Both the position numbers and the translations under genes were made by a program. The notes below the pieces were generated by a model. That model worked only from the letters and a program-made list of their open reading frames with translations. It did not search any database and had not been told where the DNA came from. DNA of 5,833 nucleotides from an uncultured Oscillospiraceae bacterium (lineage in GTDB: Bacteria; Bacillota; Clostridia; Oscillospirales; Acutalibacteraceae): assembly GCA_900554525.1 (NCBI GenBank), contig USHL01000097.1, positions 1-5,833 on the forward strand. Reading direction: 5' to 3'. Numbering within the stretch: position 1 is the first letter of the stretch; every line of letters begins with the position of its first letter. This document shows positions 1 to 4,636 of the stretch, piece by piece.

Positions 1-53
1 TATGCCATGCCCGATAATCCGTCGATAAACAGCCTGTTAAGATACTTTTTCAT
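1..53 (-). CDS. PTS sugar transporter subunit IIC-like protein, N-terminal fragment (partial)
   Basis: Only the first 17 codons are inside the window, read leftwards from an ATG at 53-51: MKKYLNRLFIDGLSGMA. The gene runs off the left edge. An AGGGGA ribosome site (plus-strand 61-66) lies 7 nt before the ATG, and a near-consensus promoter lies further upstream, so this is a real gene start rather than chance. The peptide resembles the beginning of membrane permeases of the PTS_EIIC_2 family, which often start with a short basic stretch followed by an F-I-D-x-L-x-x-M-A segment entering the first helix. That match is from memory on 17 residues, so the family call is tentative. If right, the protein would be an integral membrane sugar or related-solute permease. 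It is transcribed divergently from ldhA. Confidence 0.45.
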   Translation of the reverse strand, partial: MKKYLNRLFIDGLSGMA

Positions 54-86
54 TTTTATTTCCCCTATTTTATTAAATTACTATTA

Positions 87-115
87 ATTATATAAGAAAA
101 TAAAAAAATTAACAA
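87..115 (-). promoter_or_regulatory. Sigma-A-type promoter for the PTS-like gene
   Basis: On the minus strand, TTGTTA (115-110; 4 of 6 to TTGACA) is followed after exactly 17 nt by a perfect TATAAT (92-87). This predicts a transcription start near position 80 and a leader of about 27 nt before the ATG at 53, with the AGGGGA ribosome site at 66-61. It is one of the two best promoters in the window. The -35 hexamer extended by one base (TTGTTAA) also equals one half of the clostridial Rex consensus, but the second half is not conserved, so no operator is called. Confidence 0.65.
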
Positions 116-167
116 TAGTGTATATAACAGTAATTTACTCAAAGAATAATATTAATTTTAGCTATTT

Positions 168-172
168 GGAGG
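168..172 (+). promoter_or_regulatory. Shine-Dalgarno GGAGG that fixes the TTG start of ldhA
   Basis: GGAGG at 168-172 is followed by a 7-nt spacer and then TTG at 180-182. The reading frame begins MKTIAFFDAKAYD, which lines up with the N-terminus of E. coli LdhA (MKLAVYSTKQYD). There is no in-frame ATG at a comparable place, so the TTG start is well supported. Confidence 0.8.
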
Positions 173-179
173 TACTCAA

Positions 180-1160
180 TTGAAAACCATCGCTTTTTTT
201 GATGCAAAGGCCTATGACCGTGAAAGCTTTACCCGCTTTGCAGATGAAGATATCAATATAAGATTTTTTGAAAATAAGCTTAACCGTGACACTGTAAGTA
301 TGGCTGCCTGCTGTGACGGAGTATGTGCCTTCGTAAACGACACCATAGATAAAGCTGTCATAGAAAGGCTCAGCGAATACGGAGTAGGAATTATCGCTAT
401 GCGCTGCGCGGGCTACAATAATGTGGATCTTAAGGCGGCGCGAGGCAGGGTCAGCGTTGTACGCGTCCCGGCTTATTCCCCCTATGCGGTAGCCGAGCAT
501 GCGATGGGTATGATACTTATGCTCAACCGCAAGCTGCACCGAGCATATATCCGTACACGCGACCATAACTTTTCACTTGAGGGCCTTATCGGCTTCGATA
601 TGCACGGCAAAACGGTAGGTATAATAGGGACCGGAAAAATCGGCCGCTGCTTTGCCGATGTATGCAAGGGCTTCGGTATGAATATTTTAGGCTTTGACCC
701 TTACGAAAGCACAGAATTCTGCGGCAGCTATGTTACGCTCGACGAGCTTCTCGAGACCAGCGATATAATTTCGCTTCACTGCCCGCTCACCAAGGAAAAC
801 CGGCACCTTATCAATGAAACTACTATCGAAAAGCTGAAGCCGGGGGCTTATATAGTAAATACCTCCCGTGGTTTGCTTATCGATACACAAGCGCTTATAA
901 ACGGACTTAAATCGGGCAAGGTAGGCGCGGCAGGGCTTGATGTCTACGAAGAGGAGACCGCGCTGTTTTTTGAGGACTATTCCGACGAAATAATCCGTGA
1001 CGATACTCTTTCAACACTGATATCAATGCCTAATGTCATAGTAACCTCGCATCAGGCTTTTCTGACCCGTGAAGCGCTCGACTCTATCGCACAAACCACT
1101 ATACAAAATCTCCGGGACTTTTTTGCCGGTAATAAGCTTAAAAATGAAATCAGTGTTTAA
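180..1160 (+). CDS. ldhA: D-lactate dehydrogenase (NAD-dependent, LdhA type)
   Basis: Cytoplasmic 2-hydroxyacid dehydrogenase reducing pyruvate to D-lactate with NADH, which regenerates NAD+ in fermentation. The 326-aa length matches E. coli LdhA (329 aa), and many blocks match it almost word for word: RCAGYNNVDL (75-84), VPAYSPYAVAEH (96-107), HRAYIRTRDHNFSLEGL (120-136), SLHCPLT (198-204) and HQAFLT (291-296). Domain order is N-terminal catalytic half, Rossmann NAD domain (about 100-290), then the catalytic tail. The dinucleotide loop is GTGKIG (150-155), with Asp173 at the end of the next strand, typical of NAD rather than NADP binding. The expected catalytic residues are present: Arg230 (NTSRG), Glu259 (DVYEEE) and His291. 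The start is TTG behind GGAGG. No terminator separates it from the phosphatase gene 49 nt downstream, so read-through is likely. Another 2-hydroxyacid substrate is possible but less likely, given the similarity to LdhA itself. Confidence 0.9.
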   Translation: MKTIAFFDAKAYDRESFTRFADEDINIRFFENKLNRDTVSMAACCDGVCAFVNDTIDKAVIERLSEYGVGIIAMRCAGYNNVDLKAARGRVSVVRVPAYSPYAVAEHAMGMILMLNRKLHRAYIRTRDHNFSLEGLIGFDMHGKTVGIIGTGKIGRCFADVCKGFGMNILGFDPYESTEFCGSYVTLDELLETSDIISLHCPLTKENRHLINETTIEKLKPGAYIVNTSRGLLIDTQALINGLKSGKVGAAGLDVYEEETALFFEDYSDEIIRDDTLSTLISMPNVIVTSHQAFLTREALDSIAQTTIQNLRDFFAGNKLKNEISV

Positions 1161-1163
1161 GCG

Positions 1164-1192
1164 TTGTTTTTTCGGCTCCGCCGTGGTATAAT
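1164..1192 (+). promoter_or_regulatory. Extended -10 promoter between ldhA and the phosphatase gene
   Basis: TTGTTT (1164-1169) and a perfect TATAAT (1187-1192) are separated by 17 nt, and the -10 is preceded by TGG (1184-1186), which forms the TGn extended -10 element. The predicted transcription start is near 1199, only about 11 nt before the preferred ATG (1210) and 2-5 nt before the alternative GTG/ATG codons at 1201 and 1204. The phosphatase-ruvX pair can therefore be transcribed independently of ldhA, possibly with a very short or absent leader. Confidence 0.6.
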
Positions 1193-1209
1193 TCTAATCG
1201 GTGATGATC

Positions 1210-1878
1210 ATGACAAGAATTTATATAGTACGCCATTGCGAGGCTATCGGCAACCTTAAAAGACTTTTTCAGGGCACCTCTGATTTTGACATCAGTGAAA
1301 CCGGAGCAAAGCAGCTTGAATTTCTGGCAAAGAGATTCAAAAGCATCGGGCTGGACAAGGTTTATACCAGTCCGCTTATCAGGGCAAGAAAAACCGCTCT
1401 TGCGCTCATCGGCGACAAGCAGCTTGAGCCTGTTGACTGCGACGGACTCCGCGAGCTTTACGGCGGAATTGTCGAGGGAAAACCTTTCAGAGAAACCTTT
1501 GAATCAATTCCGGGGCTTGCAGACATCTGGGACAACCATCCGCAGGACTTCGCACCCGAAGGCGGAGAAACCATGCGCTCTGCTTATAAACGCATATGGG
1601 AAACCGTAAAACAAATAGCCGAAGACAATCCCGAAAAAACCGTCGCCTGCGCCACCCACGGCGGAGTAACACGCTGCCTTCTCTGCCGTATTTTAAAGGG
1701 CGATATTTCCAAGCTTAAGGAAATGCCGTGGAGTGAAAACACAGCCGTAACACTGCTTGAATTTGATAACGCGCTTAACCCTTCGGTCGTTTACTGCAAT
1801 GATGTTTCTCATTTACCCAAGGAATACCTGCCTGTACGAAACCGGCTTTCTTCATTTATGGGCGGTGAGCGCCAATGA
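1210..1878 (+). CDS. Histidine phosphatase family protein (phosphoglycerate mutase-like)
   Basis: A 222-aa cytoplasmic member of the histidine phosphatase (RHG/PGAM) superfamily, which transfers phosphate through a phosphohistidine. The substrate cannot be read from the sequence. Numbering from the ATG at 1210, the nucleophile motif is R8-H9-C10-E11, where Cys replaces the usual Gly of RHG, a variant I recall from other clostridial members. It is followed by the GN...QG region, Arg58 in SPLIRARKTA, Glu82 in LRELYGG and His150 in ATHGG. All four core catalytic positions are therefore present and the enzyme should be active. The last 35 or so residues extend past the usual core. GTG (1201) and ATG (1204) are alternative in-frame starts. 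ATG 1210 was chosen because it puts the RHC motif at the usual residue 8-9, although only a weak GGTGAT lies upstream. The stop overlaps the ruvX start by 4 nt. Broad-specificity phosphatase, PhoE-like and CobC-like roles are all possible. No cobalamin genes are nearby, which weakens CobC. Confidence 0.85.
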   Translation: MTRIYIVRHCEAIGNLKRLFQGTSDFDISETGAKQLEFLAKRFKSIGLDKVYTSPLIRARKTALALIGDKQLEPVDCDGLRELYGGIVEGKPFRETFESIPGLADIWDNHPQDFAPEGGETMRSAYKRIWETVKQIAEDNPEKTVACATHGGVTRCLLCRILKGDISKLKEMPWSENTAVTLLEFDNALNPSVVYCNDVSHLPKEYLPVRNRLSSFMGGERQ

Positions 1879-2303
1879 TAATAATGTCGGTTGATCTCGG
1901 AAAAGCGCGCACCGGCATAGCCGTTTCGGATATCGGCGAAAGTTTCGCCTTTCCGAAATCGGTAATCAACGAATATAACACCGAAAGACTGATAGAAAAA
2001 ATATCCGCAGCCGCCGCTGAATACGGCGCAGAGCTTATAGTTGCGGGATACCCCAGAAATATGGACGGCAGTCAAGGCGCCAGAGCAGCCGAATGCGAAA
2101 ACATAGCGAAAGAAATAGAAAAAACGAGCGGTATAAAAACCGAGCTATGGGACGAACGCTGTACCACAATATCGGCTCATACCGCTCTCAATTATACCGA
2201 CACCCGCGGGAAAAAACGCAAAAACGTAATAGATGCAGTGGCGGCAGTAATTATTCTCGAAGACTATTTGAAGTTTCGCAAAAACAGCCTTAAAACAAAT
2301 TAA
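1875..2303 (+). CDS. ruvX: RuvX/YqgF family putative Holliday junction resolvase / pre-16S rRNA nuclease
   Basis: A 142-aa protein of usual length for the YqgF/RuvX family, which has an RNase H-like fold. Members are described as Holliday-junction-type nucleases and, for E. coli YqgF, as taking part in 5' maturation of 16S rRNA. Conserved blocks in order are the first acidic motif VDLG with Asp7, then GIAVSD (14-19), GYPRNMDGSQGARA (58-71; family G-x-P-x-N-x-D-G-x-x-G-x-R-A), WDER (92-95) and the C-terminal acidic motif IDAVAAVIILEDYL (119-132) with Asp120. The acidic metal-binding set is complete. The first ATG (1875) is preferred over ATG 1884 because it aligns with the usual M-R-I-L-G-I-D-L-G start, and GGTGAG (1864-1869) sits 5 nt upstream. 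Its ATG overlaps the phosphatase stop as ATGA, implying translational coupling. The gene is followed by the hairpin at 2309-2333. The usual Firmicute partners alaS and the YrzL-type gene are not adjacent here. Confidence 0.9.
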   Translation: MIIMSVDLGKARTGIAVSDIGESFAFPKSVINEYNTERLIEKISAAAAEYGAELIVAGYPRNMDGSQGARAAECENIAKEIEKTSGIKTELWDERCTTISAHTALNYTDTRGKKRKNVIDAVAAVIILEDYLKFRKNSLKTN

Positions 2304-2308
2304 AACAA

Positions 2309-2333
2309 AAGCCGGACGCAAAACGTCCGGCTT
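2309..2333. terminator. Bidirectional intrinsic terminator between convergent ruvX and nfnB
   Basis: A perfect 10-bp stem (AAGCCGGACG at 2309-2318 pairing with CGTCCGGCTT at 2324-2333) encloses a CAAAA loop. It lies in the 44-nt gap between the ruvX stop (2303) and the nfnB stop (2348). Read on the minus strand, the stem is followed by a T-rich run (TTTTGTTTTAATTTGTTTTA), so it should end the adh-nfnAB transcript well. On the plus strand the tail TTCTATTATT is poorer, so ruvX termination may be less complete. Confidence 0.85.
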
Positions 2334-2347
2334 CTATTATTAAGTAT

Positions 2348-3733
2348 CTATTTCTTCATAATATATTCATCGATCGCTTTGGCTGCGGTTTTGCCTGCAC
2401 CCATCGCGAGGATTACGGTAGCGGCTCCGGTAACGGCGTCACCTCCGGCGTAAACTCCCTGCTTAGTAGTTTCGCCGGTTTCTTCATTAACGATGATTCC
2501 GCCGCGGCGATTCACCTCAAGCCCCTCAGTTGTAGACTTGATAAGCGGATTCGGAGAGGTACCGATAGACATTATTACGCAGTCTGCGTCTATTGCAAAC
2601 TCACTGCCCTCTACCGCAACGGGACGCGCTCTGCCTGATTCATCCGGCTCGGAAAGCTCCATCTGCTGGCAGACTATGCTCTTTACCCAGCCGTCTTCAC
2701 CTTCGATTTTAACGGGATTGGTGAGAAATTTAAAGGCTATTCCCTCTTCCATAGCATGCTCAACCTCTTCACGGCGGGCAGGAAGCTCATGCTCTGTGCG
2801 GCGGTAAACTACCGTAACGTCGGCGCCGAGGCGCTTGGCAGTCCTCGCCGCGTCCATCGCAACGTTTCCTCCGCCCACGACTATCGCCTTTTTAGTATGC
2901 ATTATTGGGGTATCGCTATCGTCCTTGTAGGCTTTCATAAGGTTATTTCTGGTCAGAAACTCATTTGCGGAATAAACTCCGCAAAGCTCTTCACCGTCAA
3001 TACCCATAAAACGCGGAAGTCCCGCGCCGGAACCGATAAACACAGCTTCATAACCCATATCAAAAAGCTCATCTACTGTTATTGTCTTGCCGATTATAAC
3101 ATTTGTATCAATCTCAACGCCTAGCGCTTTAAGAGTATCGACTTCTTTTTCGACTATCTTCTTAGGCAAGCGGAACTCGGGTATACCGTAAACCAGCACG
3201 CCGCCGGCAGTATGAAGGGCTTCAAAGACCGAGACCTTATAGCCTTTTTTCGCAAGATCTCCGGCGCAGGTAAGACCCGACGGTCCGGAGCCGACCACAG
3301 CGACCTTATGGCCGTTTGACTCGGCAGGAGTAACCGTGCCTGAATTATGCTCGTTATGCCAATCTGCTACAAAGCGTTCAAGGCGTCCTATACCGACCGG
3401 CTCACCCTTAATACCTCTGACGCATTTGGATTCACACTGAGTTTCCTGAGGACAGACGCGGCCGCACACCGCAGGTAAGCTTGACGACTGCGCAATTATC
3501 TGATACGCCGCCTCAAAATCCCCCTCTTTAACCTTTTCGATAAAGGCAGGAATATGGATATTAACGGGACAGCCCGAAACACAGGGCATATTCTTGCAGT
3601 TAAGACAGCGCATCGCTTCGTCTATCGCGGTTTCCTCGCTGTAGCCGAGAGCCACTTCGTTAAAGTTGGCGGCTCTGACCTTTGCGTCCTGCACCGGCAT
3701 TTCATTCTTCTTAAGACTCATATTGGCTGCCAT
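2348..3733 (-). CDS. nfnB: NfnB: large subunit of electron-bifurcating NADH-dependent reduced ferredoxin:NADP+ oxidoreductase
   Basis: A 461-aa flavoprotein related to the glutamate synthase small subunit (GltD/GltA type). Adjacency to NfnA makes the NfnAB complex (EC 1.6.1.4) the best call. That cytoplasmic enzyme couples NADH and reduced ferredoxin to reduction of NADP+, and the large subunit holds the bifurcating FAD and the NADP(H) site. The N-terminal domain carries two cysteine groups, Cys43/46/51/55 and Cys90/94/100/104, which supply the [4Fe-4S] ligands. Next come the FAD Rossmann loop GSGPSG (148-153), the YGIPEFRLP block (182-190), the second dinucleotide loop GGGNVAMDAA (287-296) with the NADP-type basic motif VVYRRTEHELPAR (308-320), and the C-terminal FAD block YAGGDAVTGAATVILAMGAGK (428-448). 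The ATG shares one base with the nfnA stop (TAATG), and AAGGAGG lies 7 nt upstream of it. Automatic annotation may call it NADPH-dependent glutamate synthase. No large glutamate synthase subunit is adjacent, which argues against that. Confidence 0.88.
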   Translation of the reverse strand: MAANMSLKKNEMPVQDAKVRAANFNEVALGYSEETAIDEAMRCLNCKNMPCVSGCPVNIHIPAFIEKVKEGDFEAAYQIIAQSSSLPAVCGRVCPQETQCESKCVRGIKGEPVGIGRLERFVADWHNEHNSGTVTPAESNGHKVAVVGSGPSGLTCAGDLAKKGYKVSVFEALHTAGGVLVYGIPEFRLPKKIVEKEVDTLKALGVEIDTNVIIGKTITVDELFDMGYEAVFIGSGAGLPRFMGIDGEELCGVYSANEFLTRNNLMKAYKDDSDTPIMHTKKAIVVGGGNVAMDAARTAKRLGADVTVVYRRTEHELPARREEVEHAMEEGIAFKFLTNPVKIEGEDGWVKSIVCQQMELSEPDESGRARPVAVEGSEFAIDADCVIMSIGTSPNPLIKSTTEGLEVNRRGGIIVNEETGETTKQGVYAGGDAVTGAATVILAMGAGKTAAKAIDEYIMKK

Positions 3734-4575
3734 TATTCCGCCTCCTTTTTAAAAAGATTGCAGGTTTCCTCATATTTATGGCGTTCAAAGCCGCGGTACA
3801 TAGCGCCGCGCTTCATCGCTTCGTCAAAATCAACCTCAAATCCGTCAAAATCCGGACCGTCTACACAGGCGAATTTAACCTTTCCGCCGACCGTAAGGCG
3901 GCATCCGCCGCACATTCCGGTACCGTCTATCATTATCGGATTCATTGATACCACTGTTTTTATTCCGGCCTGCTTTGTTTCGGCAACTACAAATTTCATC
4001 ATAATCAGCGGACCTATTGCAATGACCTCATCATAGTTTTCACCTGATGCTATGGCTTTGCGCAAAGGCTCGGTAACTACTCCCTTTGTACCGTATGAGC
4101 CGTCGTCGGTCATTATTTCAAGCCTTTCAGACGCCGCGGCAAATTCATCCTCAAGTATAACCAGATCCTTTGAGCGGAAACCGATAATTGAATGTACCTC
4201 GCAGCCGCTTTCGTGCAGCTTCTGCGCTACCGGCAATGCTATTGCACAGCCAACGCCTCCGCCTACGACGCAGACCTTTTTAAGACCGTCGGTTTCGGTT
4301 GCCTTTCCGAGCGGTCCTGCAAAATCGCTGATAAAATCGCCTGCATTTTTATGACTCAGCTTTTCGGTTGTAGCGCCTACTATCTGAAAAATTATGCGCA
4401 CCGTACCCTTTTCACGGTCATACCCGGCCACCGTAAGAGGAATACGTTCTCCGTCGCCGTCGACACGCAGAATTATAAACTGCCCCGGCTGCGCCTTGGC
4501 TGCAATAAGCGGCGCTTCTATATCCATAAGCATAACCGTAGGATTAAGAATACGTTTATTAACAATTTTAAACAA
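3733..4575 (-). CDS. nfnA: NfnA: small FAD/[2Fe-2S] subunit of NADH-dependent reduced ferredoxin:NADP+ oxidoreductase
   Basis: A 280-aa ferredoxin reductase-like protein of the PyrK/sulfide dehydrogenase beta family, the NADH-side partner of NfnB. The FAD-binding beta-barrel occupies roughly 1-95 and contains PGQFIIL (30-36), RIPLTVAGYD (44-53) and GPLG (87-90). The NAD(H) domain follows, with VVGGGVGCAIALPVA (103-117). The C-terminal MIDGTGMCGGC segment with Asp217, Cys222, Cys225 and the later Cys237 (FACVDGP) fits the Asp plus three Cys [2Fe-2S] ligation known for NfnA, whereas PyrK uses four Cys. This and the downstream NfnB support Nfn over dihydroorotate dehydrogenase. The start is TTG at 4575-4573, with AGGAAG 6 nt upstream, and it gives the usual N-terminus MFKIVNKRIL. 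The next Met (residue 15) would cut into the barrel. The stop overlaps nfnB by one base. The adh gene is 61 nt upstream on the same strand with a hairpin in the gap. Confidence 0.9.
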   Translation of the reverse strand: MFKIVNKRILNPTVMLMDIEAPLIAAKAQPGQFIILRVDGDGERIPLTVAGYDREKGTVRIIFQIVGATTEKLSHKNAGDFISDFAGPLGKATETDGLKKVCVVGGGVGCAIALPVAQKLHESGCEVHSIIGFRSKDLVILEDEFAAASERLEIMTDDGSYGTKGVVTEPLRKAIASGENYDEVIAIGPLIMMKFVVAETKQAGIKTVVSMNPIMIDGTGMCGGCRLTVGGKVKFACVDGPDFDGFEVDFDEAMKRGAMYRGFERHKYEETCNLFKKEAE

Positions 4576-4581
4576 ATATAT

Positions 4582-4587
4582 CTTCCT
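4582..4587 (-). promoter_or_regulatory. Shine-Dalgarno AGGAAG that fixes the TTG start of nfnA
   Basis: On the minus strand AGGAAG (4587-4582) is followed by 6 nt and then TTG (4575-4573). The resulting N-terminus MFKIVNKRIL fits NfnA relatives. No ATG is available until residue 15, so the ribosome site decides for TTG. Confidence 0.75.
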
Positions 4588-4594
4588 TTCAAAA

Positions 4595-4624
4595 TCAGCG
4601 CCCCCGCAGATACGAAGACGCTGA
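4595..4624 (-). promoter_or_regulatory. Inverted repeat (possible attenuator or mRNA hairpin) between adh and nfnA
   Basis: On the minus strand TCAGCG (4624-4619) and CGCTGA (4600-4595) form a perfect 6-bp stem around an 18-nt loop containing a G-rich run (GGGGG, 4605-4601). The stem is followed by TTTT and then, 7 nt after its base, by the AGGAAG ribosome site of nfnA. The short stem, long loop and only four T make it a poor intrinsic terminator. It may set relative adh and nfnAB levels by partial termination or RNA processing, or be incidental. Confidence 0.3.
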
Positions 4625-4636
4625 AAAACAGAATTA

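Larger units (their letters stand above)
54..179. promoter_or_regulatory. AT-rich divergent intergenic region between the PTS-like gene and ldhA
   Basis: This 126-nt spacer carries the control signals for both flanking genes. The core is extremely AT-rich: 67-160 has only 10 G or C in 94 bases. A strong minus-strand promoter is recognisable at 87-115. For ldhA a plus-strand promoter is less obvious: TTAACA at 109-114 matches the -35 consensus at 5 of 6 bases, with TAATTT at 131-136 after a 16-nt spacer as a weak -10. TATAAC (123-128) and AATAAT (145-150) are alternative -10 hexamers without good -35 partners. The same A/T block therefore appears to serve both directions, with overlapping -35 elements around 109-115. 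Confidence 0.6.

Noticed and set aside
98..115. Full Rex operator upstream of ldhA
   Set aside because: Only one half (TTAACAA, 109-115) is perfect. The opposite half (98-104, AAATAAA) matches about 3 of 7 bases in a region where A and T dominate, and the good half is explained as a -35 element.
1173..1183. CGGC-TCC-GCCG short hairpin after ldhA as a terminator
   Set aside because: The stem is only 4 bp and the T run (1167-1172) precedes rather than follows it on the plus strand. On the minus strand it is followed by A. It also lies in the spacer of the extended -10 promoter.
2348..3733. Glutamate synthase small subunit (GltD) instead of NfnB
   Set aside because: The domain family is shared, but no large glutamate synthase subunit is adjacent and nfnA overlaps its start, so NfnB is the better reading.
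3554..4036. 160-codon plus-strand open frame across the nfnA-nfnB junction
   Set aside because: It lies fully opposite two well-supported genes, resembles no family I know, and has composition expected of an antisense shadow. The same holds for the other open frames opposite nfnA, nfnB, adh and ldhA.
3733..4575. PyrK (dihydroorotate dehydrogenase electron transfer subunit) instead of NfnA
   Set aside because: The iron-sulfur segment has Asp plus three Cys (DGTGMCGGC...C) rather than the four Cys of PyrK, and no pyrimidine gene is nearby.
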